NCBI GenBank assembly: GCA_959023295.1
Contig: CAUFBM010000001.1
Coordinates: 1-64,000 of the forward strand
DNA: 64,000 nt
Direction: 5' to 3'
DNA from: an uncultured Collinsella sp.
GTDB taxonomy: Bacteria > Actinomycetota > Coriobacteriia > Coriobacteriales > Coriobacteriaceae
Part shown: one piece after another, positions 36,918 through 44,529 of the stretch
How positions within the stretch are numbered: position 1 is the stretch's first letter
How the letters are laid out: the number at the start of each line of letters is the position of its first letter
The notes under the pieces: model-generated
What the model saw: the letters and a program-made list of their open reading frames with translations, nothing else
Databases searched by the model: none
Told to the model about the DNA's origin: nothing
Program-made: the position numbers and the translations under genes

Positions 36918-38321
36918 TTAGGCGGAGGGGAAGGCCTTGGTGAGACCGGCGCGCGTCTGCGTGTCGGTCTTTTGGTAGATAGAGCTCAGGTGGCGCTGTA
37001 CCATGCGCATCGAGATGCCGAGCTCCTCGGCGATCTGCTTGAGCGGGCGTTCATCCTGGGTCACGGCTATGAGCACGTCGACTTCACGCGGGGTGAGAGT
37101 GTGGTTGGCGATGAAGGCCTGGCGCTGCTCCTCGATGGTGGGGGCGGCGAGTGCTTCTTCTGCCAGCTGCTCGCGCTCGCGCTCCTGCTCGGTTTGGGGC
37201 AGGCGGAACAGGCCCGCAGCTACAAACGCCACACTTGCCGCCACAAGCAGCATGAGTGCACCGATCATGATGATGGCGACATTGCCCGAGGTCACAAGTG
37301 CCAGCGAGATGCCCGACGTAGTGAACGCGCACACGTTGTTGGCTGCGCGGCCCATGCCAGCCCACAGTGCGGGCGTATGCATGCGCGGTGCCAGCTGTGT
37401 AAAGGTGGCAGTAAAGAACGTGACAAAAAAGCCCGAGCTCAGGTAAAAGACGACAAGGCCCAGGTTGGGATCGGCGCCGGCCTCTACGGCTAGGATGGAA
37501 ATGGTCGAGAGTACGGCGATGCCGAGCATGACAAGTCCCATGTAGCGGCGCTCGGCAAGATCAAAGATAATGCCGGCGGCAAGGCCGCTCGCCGCCAAAA
37601 AGAGGCGCGGCCAAGTCTGCACGGCAATGGTGCCATGAGCGTTGGAGAGCGTTACCACGTTGTCGAGGGTCGAGAACAAGCAGGCAAGAATCATGACGAG
37701 CGCGATGCTCCAGCACGCCTGCTTGGCGAGGGCGTGCGAGGACTCGGCAAAGGGATTGATGATGGGGCTGGGTCCCTCGTTTGCCTCTTGGGTGGTGGCG
37801 CTGAGGGCGGAGATAATGATCGTCGCTGTGCCAAGGACGATGAGCTCTGCGATACCGCCGCAATCGAGCAGGTTGATGGCGAACTGCATCAGGATGCCCG
37901 CGGCATAGGCCGCCCCCGCACCGGTGGCGAGCTTGGGGTCATCCTGGAATGCCAACGAAAAGGCGTGGTGAGCGGCGGCACCCAGCAGACCGAGTCCAAA
38001 GAAGGCCACGCAGCCCAGAATCTCGAGGGCAAGCGGACCCGTGGGGGACTGGATCTGGGTCAATCCCAGGATGGCGATGGGAACAGCGGTGTTGGCGGCT
38101 GCCAGTGAGTGGCCTTTGCGCTGTGCGAGCCCGAACAGCGGCGCGTATCCGATAAAGCCGATCACGCTGGCGCCCAGAATAAAGCCCTGTGCGATCACAA
38201 CGCGTTCGGCACCGGCGAGCAGCCCGACGTTGACGTCGAAGCGAAACTCGGCGGCAAGGAAGGCGAAGGTGAAGAGCGCGAGTGCCAGAAGCGCGTTGAT
38301 TTTAGGCCTGCTCAGGTTCAA
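36918..38321 (-). CDS. Membrane-embedded LuxR-type regulator
   Basis: A 467-residue protein with about twelve hydrophobic helices (residues 8-385) followed by a charged linker (QTEQEREREQLAEEAL) and a LuxR helix-turn-helix (about 405-460) with LTPREVDVLIAVTQ and LKQIAEELGISMRMVQRHLSSIY. Membrane LuxR proteins of this layout are common and expanded in Coriobacteriia. The signal sensed is unknown. The start is TTG at 38321, with AAAGGA six nt upstream and no in-frame ATG nearby. It is divergent from the surface-protein gene at 38548, a candidate target. Confidence 0.88.
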   Translation of the reverse strand: MNLSRPKINALLALALFTFAFLAAEFRFDVNVGLLAGAERVVIAQGFILGASVIGFIGYAPLFGLAQRKGHSLAAANTAVPIAILGLTQIQSPTGPLALEILGCVAFFGLGLLGAAAHHAFSLAFQDDPKLATGAGAAYAAGILMQFAINLLDCGGIAELIVLGTATIIISALSATTQEANEGPSPIINPFAESSHALAKQACWSIALVMILACLFSTLDNVVTLSNAHGTIAVQTWPRLFLAASGLAAGIIFDLAERRYMGLVMLGIAVLSTISILAVEAGADPNLGLVVFYLSSGFFVTFFTATFTQLAPRMHTPALWAGMGRAANNVCAFTTSGISLALVTSGNVAIIMIGALMLLVAASVAFVAAGLFRLPQTEQEREREQLAEEALAAPTIEEQRQAFIANHTLTPREVDVLIAVTQDERPLKQIAEELGISMRMVQRHLSSIYQKTDTQTRAGLTKAFPSA

Positions 38322-38428
38322 GGACGGTCCTTTGGGTGGACGAATGATCGTGTCCTCGATTGTAGCGTCCCTGGGACGAGTGTAGCGATGGCGAAGTCAT
38401 ATTGGATTAAACCGCAGGTAGCAATAGG

Positions 38429-38446
38429 GGTTCGTATCTACGAACC
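38429..38446. promoter_or_regulatory. Palindrome in the divergent regulator/surface-protein gap
   Basis: GGTTCGTATCTACGAACC is a near-perfect 18-bp palindrome (8-bp arms) midway between the divergent genes at 38321 and 38548. Size and place suit a dimeric regulator's operator. Candidate only. Confidence 0.4.
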
Positions 38447-38486
38447 TAGGCATATGGAATCGCTGGTCGCACCTTGGTGGTACAGG

Positions 38487-38521
38487 ACCACCACAAAGGG
38501 GACAGGCACCTTTGTGGTGGT
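38487..38521. repeat. GGGGACAG palindromic repeat
   Basis: ACCACCACAAAGG and CCTTTGTGGTGGT, 13-bp arms around GGACAGGCA. Nearly identical to 36873-36914 but lacks a T-tract and lies upstream of a gene rather than after one, so it is not simply a terminator. Confidence 0.8.
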
Positions 38522-38547
38522 GTAGTCCTTCGACCAAGGAGGCCGTT

Positions 38548-40530
38548 ATGTACGGAAGCCACTTCGATAAGCAAACTCAGCGTGAGTGCACCTGCTCGCT
38601 GGTTCATGGTACCTGGCGTTGTGTGGGTGCCAAAATAGCTTGTGCCGGCGCGTGTGCGCTTATGGTTGGCCAGTTGCTGCTGCCGAGCGTGGCGCTGGCG
38701 ACGGAATGCGCCAATCCCGCCGCTGGGACGGATGAGGTTGCCGAGGCTCCGGTAACGCCGACGGTTGCGGAGGATACGGCGGCTCCGGCGCCGGTACCGG
38801 TGACTCCGGCTGCGCCGATGACTGACGCGGCTCCGGCGGCACCGTCCACGGCAGAAGCTCAGCAAGATCAGCAGGACGCATCAGCGGCAACGGTGAACGA
38901 TACGGTTGCTGCCAACCAAGATGGCTCTCTTGGGGGCATCGACAGCTCGTCGGCAAACAACGCCATCATGCCCTGTGGCGTGACCGATGTGACAGGCGGG
39001 AGCGGCGTTAAGGTCAACACGACCGTGGTCCCCCACTATACGGACTGCGCGCTTCCGAGCAATGTCACACTCGAAAAGGGCCAGTCGTATACCTATGATT
39101 TTTCCGATGTTGAGGGCGGCATGCCGGATGAGCCGCTCTGCGAACTTGTCGAAACCAAGTACTACCGGGCCGATGCTGCTTCGGGCACCCTGGCTGAAGT
39201 CCAGGACGCATCTATGTCCGATGTGACGGCCCGCTTTGAGCCTGTTGGCGATCACATGAGGCTGACGCTGACCTTTACGGGTGGCGCGGCAGGCGGCTCG
39301 TATCGACTCACGCGCAATGAGGCTCTCTATATTGGCGCGGCACTGGAGTATACCGGAACTGACTATGAAGGCAGCTCGACTATCCTCAACGAAACCAGGT
39401 ACGATTATTACCTCCGCTACGCCATCAATAGCGAAATTACGCTCGTTGCGTCAGAAAACGTAGCCCTCGAGAATTTGAACGTCAACGATGTGAAAACCGA
39501 CTATGCGCCCGGTGAGGCGCCGCGTGCGACCGCGACGATTCCTGCCGCCGATGCCGACAAGTATGAGATCGCCTATGAGTGCTGGGAAGAGATGGATGGC
39601 AGCGACCCTGCGGAGCTTACGCCCGTTGCCTTCTGGTATTCCGACCCCGCTAAGTATCCGACGGGCGCGAGGAGGATCGAGCGCTTCGAAGAGGGCAAGT
39701 TCTACATGTATTCCGTTGAGCTGAGGCTCAAGGGCGACAATACCGTGGCTGATGACTGCAATATGAACGTCAACGGTCATTGGGTACACCACATTAAGAC
39801 CGTCAACGGCGTCTTTGCGCCCAATGCTGACAATATGCTGTGTGAGCAACCAATCGACGAATGGCGTGCCATCGACGTTATTGAGATCAACGGCGTCACG
39901 ACCACCTTCAAGGCGGGCGACAGGCCGGTCTTTACGGCGGGTACTCCGGTGGATTCGAGCTCTGTCCTTCAGTGTGAGTTCTGGACGGGGAGCGACGGCA
40001 GTGAGGTGAATTCCATCGAGTTTTGGGACCAGCACATCACCAACCATATTGACGCGTTTAAGCCCGGTGTGACCTATCGTTATGGCCTGTACTTTAAGCC
40101 GGCGCGTGGCTTCTACTTTACGCCCAATACCAAGCTGAAGATCAATGGGGTTGAGTGTGGCTATCAGGTGGGCGAGGCAAGTGAGGTTGATCCCGAGAGC
40201 GGTTGGATTTACACCCTGTGGCTGAACACCAATCTGACGTTTACGCTTGAGACTACGCCTACTCCCGATCCGCAGCCCACGCCGGATCCCAACCCAACGC
40301 CGCAGCCTGAGACCAAGCCCGAGGTCAAACCTGAAGCTAAACCCTCGGCCAAGCCGGCTACGACCACCACGGTGAGCAAGGCGGTTGAGAAAGCCACGCC
40401 GGCCAAGAAGTCCGATACCGCTCTAGTCGCCACAGGCGACACCACCGCGATGACGGTCACCGCCCTGGGCATCGCCGGCGCAACCCTTGCCGCCGCAGGC
40501 ATCGCCGCGACCAAGCGCCGCAAGCGCTAG
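38548..40530 (+). CDS. Secreted, probably wall-anchored surface protein
   Basis: A 660-residue protein. A signal region (IACAGACALMVGQLLLPSVALA) is followed by an Ala/Pro/Glu-rich stretch of about 100 residues and a beta-rich ectodomain (about 130-570) with repeated motifs such as YDFSDVEGGMPDEPLCELVE and FKPGVTYRYGLYFKPARGFYF. A Pro/Asp/Lys repeat spacer (TPTPDPQPTPDPNPTPQPE) comes next, then LVATG, a hydrophobic helix and RRKR. That is sortase-signal architecture, but LVATG departs from the LPxTG consensus. ATG 38548 has AAGGAGG upstream. Ligand unknown. Confidence 0.8.
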   Translation: MYGSHFDKQTQRECTCSLVHGTWRCVGAKIACAGACALMVGQLLLPSVALATECANPAAGTDEVAEAPVTPTVAEDTAAPAPVPVTPAAPMTDAAPAAPSTAEAQQDQQDASAATVNDTVAANQDGSLGGIDSSSANNAIMPCGVTDVTGGSGVKVNTTVVPHYTDCALPSNVTLEKGQSYTYDFSDVEGGMPDEPLCELVETKYYRADAASGTLAEVQDASMSDVTARFEPVGDHMRLTLTFTGGAAGGSYRLTRNEALYIGAALEYTGTDYEGSSTILNETRYDYYLRYAINSEITLVASENVALENLNVNDVKTDYAPGEAPRATATIPAADADKYEIAYECWEEMDGSDPAELTPVAFWYSDPAKYPTGARRIERFEEGKFYMYSVELRLKGDNTVADDCNMNVNGHWVHHIKTVNGVFAPNADNMLCEQPIDEWRAIDVIEINGVTTTFKAGDRPVFTAGTPVDSSSVLQCEFWTGSDGSEVNSIEFWDQHITNHIDAFKPGVTYRYGLYFKPARGFYFTPNTKLKINGVECGYQVGEASEVDPESGWIYTLWLNTNLTFTLETTPTPDPQPTPDPNPTPQPETKPEVKPEAKPSAKPATTTTVSKAVEKATPAKKSDTALVATGDTTAMTVTALGIAGATLAAAGIAATKRRKR

Positions 40531-40567
40531 GTTTTGGTGACGGCGCCTATCCTCGGCTCCAGCAAAA

Positions 40568-40783
40568 TCTCGATCTGTAACACCAAACTGCCCAAAACGG
40601 CTCTAGATGTTACAGATTGAGATGAACCGAATGGCCGCCAATCTAATGTCTCGATCTGTAACACGTAGCGGGGAATTTGGTCTCTAACTGTTACAGATTG
40701 AGATGAACAGGCGGATGTTCGCACAATATCTTGATCTGTAACAACTACGAGGCTCAACAGGGTCTAATTGTTACAGATTGAGA
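40568..40783. repeat. Array of six alternating 15-bp repeats with 25-nt spacers
   Basis: Three 55-nt hairpins begin at 40568, 40649 and 40729. In each, TCTCGATCTGTAACA (third copy TCTTGATCTGTAACA) and TGTTACAGATTGAGA are separated by exactly 25 nt of unrelated sequence; units are separated by 26 and 25 nt. The six 15-mers therefore alternate in orientation at about 40-nt steps. No gene, T-tract or cas gene is associated. It lies between the surface-protein gene and the NfnAB operon. Confidence 0.9.
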
Positions 40784-40818
40784 CAAACGTCGGAATCGGT
40801 TCGCCGACCAGGTCTCAA

Positions 40819-40853
40819 ACCACCACAAAGGTGCCTGTCCCCATCGTGGTGGT
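40819..40853. repeat. GGGGACAG repeat, reversed and partly degenerate
   Basis: ACCACCAC/GTGGTGGT arms enclose AAAGGTGCCTGTCCCCATC, the reverse complement of the loop in 38487-38521. One arm has drifted (CATCG instead of CTTTG). Confidence 0.7.
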
Positions 40854-40868
40854 CGGGCGGCCGGCATA

Positions 40869-40908
40869 GAAAAAAGTCCCCGCCGGGCGTGTGCTCGACG
40901 GGGACTTT
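40869..40908 (-). terminator. Terminator of the NfnAB-like operon
   Basis: On the minus strand AAAGTCCCCG and CGGGGACTTT form a perfect 10-bp stem with a 16-nt loop, followed by TTTTTT, about 30 nt after the stop codon. Confidence 0.85.
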
Positions 40909-40936
40909 GCCGTTTGATGGCTAGCGCTGCGGGTGA

Positions 40937-42346
40937 TTACTCGCCCAGCAGGCTCTTGGTGATGGAAGCGGCGGCCTTCTTGCCAGCGCCCATCGCCAGA
41001 ATGACCGTAGCGGCACCGGTGACGATGTCGCCGCCGGCCCAGATGCGGGGATCGGTGGTCTGGCCGGTCTCCTCGTCGGCGACGATGTAGCCCCACTTGT
41101 TGAGCTCCATCTTGCCGCCGATCTTCTTTGCGAAGGGGTTGGCGTTGGTGCCGATAGCCGAAATAGCGACGTCGCAGGGGATCTCCTCGATGGCGCCCTC
41201 GATGGGCACCGGGCGACGACGGCCGGACTCGTCGGGCTCGCCGAGCTCCATCTTCTGGACCTTGACGGCGCACACGGAGCCGTCCTCGCCAGCGACAAAC
41301 TCGAGCGGGGAGACGAGCGGCAGAACCTCGACGCCCTCGGCCTTGGCATGGTGCAGCTCGGCGCGACGGCAGGGCATCTCGTCCTCGGTACGACGGTAGG
41401 CGATGATGGCGTGCTCGGCGCCCAGGCGCTTGGCGGTACGGACGGCGTCCATGGCCACGTTGCCGCCGCCAAAGACGACGACGTTCTTGCCGTGCTTGGT
41501 GGGGGTGTCGTACTCGGGGAACTTGTTGGCCTTCATCAGGTTCACGCGGGTGAGGTACTCGTTTGCGAAGAAGACGTTGGGCAGGTTCTCGCCGGGGACG
41601 TTGAGGAACTTGGGCAGGCCAGCGCCGGTCGCCACGTAGATGGCGTCGAAGCCCTGCTCGAACAGCTCCTCGGCCGTGGCCATGTTGCCCACGACGGAGT
41701 TGTACTCAAACTTGACGCCCATGTCCTCCAGGCCGTCAATCTCGCGCTTGACGACTGCCTTGGGCAGACGGAACTCGGGGATGCCGTAGACCAGCACGCC
41801 GCCGCCGGTGAAGAAGGCCTCAAAGACGGTAACGTCAAAGCCGTTACGGGCGAGCTCGCCAGCGCAGGTGATGCCGGACGGGCCGGAGCCGACGACGGCG
41901 ACCTTCTTGCCGTTCTTGGGGGCCATCTTGGGCGTGGAGGCGAGCTCGGGGCGGTCACCAAGGAAGCGCTCGAGCTGGCCGATGGCCACGGGCTCGGACT
42001 TCTTACCACGGATGCACTTGCCCTCGCACTGGTTCTCCTGCGGGCAGACGCGACCGCAGATGGCGGGAAGCATGGAGTCCTCGCGGATGGTATCGAGAGC
42101 GCCGCCGAAGTCCTTCGCGCGGATCTGCTCGATAAAGCGGGGGATGTTGATGTTGACGGGGCAGCCCTCAACACAGAACGGCTTCTTGCAGTTGAGGCAG
42201 CGCTCGGCCTCGGCCAGCGCCATCTCCTCGGTGAAGCCCTTGTCGACGGGGCGGAAGTCGCAGGCGCGCTCGGCAGCCGGCTCCTCGTTATCGGGGGTGC
42301 GGGGCGACTTCATATCGGCAACGAAACGACCGTTAACTAGTGGCAT
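40937..42346 (-). CDS. NADPH-dependent glutamate synthase small-chain-like flavoprotein (NfnB type)
   Basis: A 469-residue flavoprotein. The N-terminal Fe-S helical domain has CLNCKKPFCVEGCPVNINIPRF and AICGRVCPQENQCEGKCIRG (two 4Fe-4S clusters). FAD binding is at VAVVGSGPSGITCAGELA, NADPH binding at VVFGGGNVAMDAVR, and the C-terminal FAD motif is RIWAGGDIVTGAATV. With the adjacent subunit this matches the electron-bifurcating NADH-dependent ferredoxin:NADP+ oxidoreductase NfnAB rather than glutamate synthase, as no large GltB is present. It overlaps the upstream gene by 10 nt. Confidence 0.9.
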   Translation of the reverse strand: MPLVNGRFVADMKSPRTPDNEEPAAERACDFRPVDKGFTEEMALAEAERCLNCKKPFCVEGCPVNINIPRFIEQIRAKDFGGALDTIREDSMLPAICGRVCPQENQCEGKCIRGKKSEPVAIGQLERFLGDRPELASTPKMAPKNGKKVAVVGSGPSGITCAGELARNGFDVTVFEAFFTGGGVLVYGIPEFRLPKAVVKREIDGLEDMGVKFEYNSVVGNMATAEELFEQGFDAIYVATGAGLPKFLNVPGENLPNVFFANEYLTRVNLMKANKFPEYDTPTKHGKNVVVFGGGNVAMDAVRTAKRLGAEHAIIAYRRTEDEMPCRRAELHHAKAEGVEVLPLVSPLEFVAGEDGSVCAVKVQKMELGEPDESGRRRPVPIEGAIEEIPCDVAISAIGTNANPFAKKIGGKMELNKWGYIVADEETGQTTDPRIWAGGDIVTGAATVILAMGAGKKAAASITKSLLGE

Positions 42347-43176
42347 GCGCAGCTCTTTTCCTCATAGGCCTTGAGGGACTCGCCCTCTTCGGAACGGTAA
42401 GCGGCCTGGCGGGCACGAAGGTCATCCCAGTCGACCAGGGTGGCATCGAAGTCGGGGCCGTCGACGCAAGCGAACTTGGTCACGCCGCCCACCTCGACGC
42501 GGCAGCAGCCGCACATGCCGGTGCCGTCAACCATGATGGGGTTGAGCGACGCGGTGATGGGGGTGTCGTACTTCTGGGCGGTGAGGGTCGAGAACTTCAT
42601 CATCGGAACGGGGCCGACGCAGAAGACCTGGCTCACGGCCTTGTCCTGCAGCAGGCGCTCCAGCGGAGCGGTGACAACGCCCTGCTCGCCGTAGGAACCG
42701 TCGTCGGTGGTGATATGGATGTGGTCCTCGTCGAGGAGCTCGCGGAACTGGTCCTCCATGAGCAGGAGGTCCTTGGTGCGGGCGCCCATGATGGCGTGAA
42801 CTTCGTGACCGGTCTCGACCAGGTGCTTGGCGACCGGGAAGGCAATTGCCAGGCCGACGCCGCCGCCAATGACGGCGCAGGGGCCCTCGGCCATCTCGGT
42901 GGGAACGCCCAGCGGGCCCACGACGTCGCGCAGCGACTCGCCGGCTTCGTAAGTGGACAACATCTCGGTGGTCTTGCCGATCACCATGAAGATGAACTCG
43001 ACCCAGCCCTCGTCACCGTTCCAGCCGGCCAGGGTAAACGGGACGCGCTCGCCCGTCTCGTTGGCGCGGACCATGAGGAACTGTCCAGCGTGCGCATGCT
43101 TGGCGATTGCGGGCGCCTCGATGCGGAACTTGAACACCTTCTCCGAGAACTGCGTCTTCTCCAGGATCTTATACAT
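42337..43176 (-). CDS. Ferredoxin-NADP+ reductase-like subunit (NfnA type)
   Basis: A 279-residue FAD/NAD-binding protein of the dihydroorotate dehydrogenase electron-transfer/sulfide dehydrogenase type. The FAD domain has GQFLMVRANETGERVPFTLAG, the NAD domain has GPCAVIGGGVGLAIAFPVAKHL, and the 2Fe-2S-binding C-terminus has GTGMCGCCRVEV and the later FACVDGPDFDA. The order NfnA then NfnB with overlapping ends supports one bifurcating complex that links NADH, NADPH and ferredoxin pools. AGAGAGGGGTTCT precedes ATG 43176. A TATAAT lies about 105 nt upstream. Confidence 0.9.
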   Translation of the reverse strand: MYKILEKTQFSEKVFKFRIEAPAIAKHAHAGQFLMVRANETGERVPFTLAGWNGDEGWVEFIFMVIGKTTEMLSTYEAGESLRDVVGPLGVPTEMAEGPCAVIGGGVGLAIAFPVAKHLVETGHEVHAIMGARTKDLLLMEDQFRELLDEDHIHITTDDGSYGEQGVVTAPLERLLQDKAVSQVFCVGPVPMMKFSTLTAQKYDTPITASLNPIMVDGTGMCGCCRVEVGGVTKFACVDGPDFDATLVDWDDLRARQAAYRSEEGESLKAYEEKSCACH

Positions 43177-43281
43177 AGAACCCCTCTCTTGTTAGGGCCG
43201 CCGAACCGTGCCTCCACGGAAATGGACGGTAGCCCGAATAAAACCGTACGCGCACAGGCGTTGTGCAGACATACGGTGCAA

Positions 43282-43287
43282 ATTATA
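43282..43287 (-). promoter_or_regulatory. -10 box of the NfnAB-like operon
   Basis: A perfect TATAAT on the minus strand, about 105 nt before the first ATG; GTGACA lies upstream at too short a spacing for a normal -35. The leader contains CGTATG/CATACG-like inverted sequence. Confidence 0.45.
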
Positions 43288-43347
43288 CCCTCATGGACAT
43301 GTCACTTACGTGTGTCTTCGGCGGTTGGGAGCAGGGTTTATCCACTT

Positions 43348-43388
43348 CGACCTGCCAAAGGGGGAGAGGTTTATTTTGGCAGGTTTTA
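43348..43388 (+). repeat. AACCTGCC palindrome family, copy 2
   Basis: ACCTGCCA/TGGCAGGT arms around AAGGGGGAGAGGTTTATTT. Shares the loop pattern of copies 1 and 3. With copy 3 it brackets a 125-nt stretch containing a terminator hairpin. Confidence 0.7.
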
Positions 43389-43401
43389 TCAGGCAAAACG
43401 G

Positions 43402-43445
43402 CAAAGGGGGCCGGCCTCGCGCTTCGGTGAGGCCGGCCCCCTTTG
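43402..43445 (-). terminator. Terminator downstream of pth
   Basis: Perfect 17-bp arms CAAAGGGGGCCGGCCTC / GAGGCCGGCCCCCTTTG with a 10-nt loop. On the minus strand it is followed by CCGTTTTGCC. It stands about 100 nt after the pth stop. Confidence 0.65.
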
Positions 43446-43512
43446 GAGCGTTGCATATGTATAGCGGCACAGGGTTTATTGCGACGCAGCCGCCGCGGCG
43501 TTTCCGCAGATG

Positions 43513-43550
43513 AAACCTGCCAAAATAAACATCTCTAAATGGTAGGTTTT
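43513..43550 (-). repeat. AACCTGCC palindrome family, copy 3
   Basis: On the minus strand AAACCTACCA and TGGCAGGTTT enclose TTTAGAGATGTTTATTT. It overlaps the pth stop codon, as copy 1 overlaps the purF stop. Confidence 0.7.
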
Positions 43551-44178
43551 AGTGCTTGCCGTTGGCGGAAGCGGCGCCGTTTACGTGATCGCGGGCGTAG
43601 ATTACGCCGTGGACGATGGCCAGACCGGCGGCATCTGCGGCGCGGGCGCAGGTGTCCTGGAAATCCTCGGCTTCGCGGGCGCGCAGCTGCTTGAGCACGT
43701 AGTCTGCCACGGCCATCTTGCCGGGAGGGTTGCCGATGCCGGTGCGGATACGGCTAAAGTCGCGGCTGCCCATCTTGTCGATGATGGAGCGCAGGCCGTT
43801 GTGACCGGCATGGCCTCCGCCCACCTTAACACGCACGTCGCCGGCGGGAATATCGAGCTCGTCGTGGATGACGAGCAGCTCCTCGGCCTTGATCTTGTAC
43901 TCGCGGCAGAGCTTGGAGATGGGCCCGCCCGAGGTGTTCATGTACGACTGCGGCTTGACCAGTACAATCTGGCGCTTGCCGTTCTCTTCCTCGGCATCGT
44001 TGATGTTGATGAGCGCGACCTCGGCGCCTGCTTGGTTTTTCCAGTACGTGACGCCGGCCTGACGGGCCAGCTCGTCGATCGCCTTAAAACCGGCGTTGTG
44101 GCGGGTCTCGGCATACTCATCGCCAGGGTTGCCAAGTCCGGCAACCATGCGAATCTTAAGCGGCTGTGCAGCTGCCAT
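43549..44178 (-). CDS. pth: Peptidyl-tRNA hydrolase
   Basis: A 209-residue esterase that recycles peptidyl-tRNA released by stalled ribosomes. The N-terminus has MVAGLGNPGDEYAETRHNAGF with the catalytic His, followed by KPQSYMNTSGGPISKL, LLVIHDELDIPAGDVRVKVGGGHAGHNGLRSI and FSRIRTGIGNP. ATG 44178 lies 6 nt after GAAAGGA; ATG 44184 is too close and a frame to 44283 has no site. Length is normal. A repeat overlaps its stop codon. Confidence 0.97.
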   Translation of the reverse strand: MAAAQPLKIRMVAGLGNPGDEYAETRHNAGFKAIDELARQAGVTYWKNQAGAEVALININDAEEENGKRQIVLVKPQSYMNTSGGPISKLCREYKIKAEELLVIHDELDIPAGDVRVKVGGGHAGHNGLRSIIDKMGSRDFSRIRTGIGNPPGKMAVADYVLKQLRAREAEDFQDTCARAADAAGLAIVHGVIYARDHVNGAASANGKH

Positions 44179-44292
44179 GTTCATCCTTTCGTTGATTTGT
44201 CGCCTGCTATGGTGAGCGACCCTGTTGCCGCTGTCAAATGGAGGGCAATTGAGGTTGTTTGGGGGCGTTTGGACGGCCGTCAAAATCCGAGG

Positions 44293-44496
44293 TGGACAGT
44301 TAGTTCAGATACGTATAAGTTCTGAGGACTCGAATTGCTCAATTCAATGCCGATACGTTGTTTTGGAACTTTAGTTAGTCCATATGACGCTGTTTTGAAG
44401 TCTACCCCGCTTTCAAATAGGGCGAATGGTATAGAGATAGCTGCAAAACAGCCTAATTCAATGTGTCTATTTATACGTATTTGAACTAACTGTCCA
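44293..44496. mobile_element. MITE-like element 1, 204 bp
   Basis: Terminal inverted repeats of about 26 bp with one mismatch, beginning TGGACAGTTAGTTCAGATAC at both ends. The interior has no coding capacity but contains CTGTTTTG/CAAAACAG arms. No target duplication is evident. A second element with almost the same ends lies at 45821-46022; together they flank the gene at 44530-45657. Confidence 0.7.
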
Positions 44497-44529
44497 GCCC
44501 TGTTCGACGGCGCACGGGTGATTCGCCGT

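Noticed and set aside
40568..40783. CRISPR array
   Set aside because: The 15-bp repeats alternate in orientation and are shorter than CRISPR repeats, only six are present, and no cas gene lies in the window. Kept as an unexplained repeat array instead.
40937..42346. Glutamate synthase small subunit GltD
   Set aside because: Sequence family fits GltD-like proteins, but there is no large subunit and the partner is an NfnA-like reductase, so an NfnAB-type complex is more likely.
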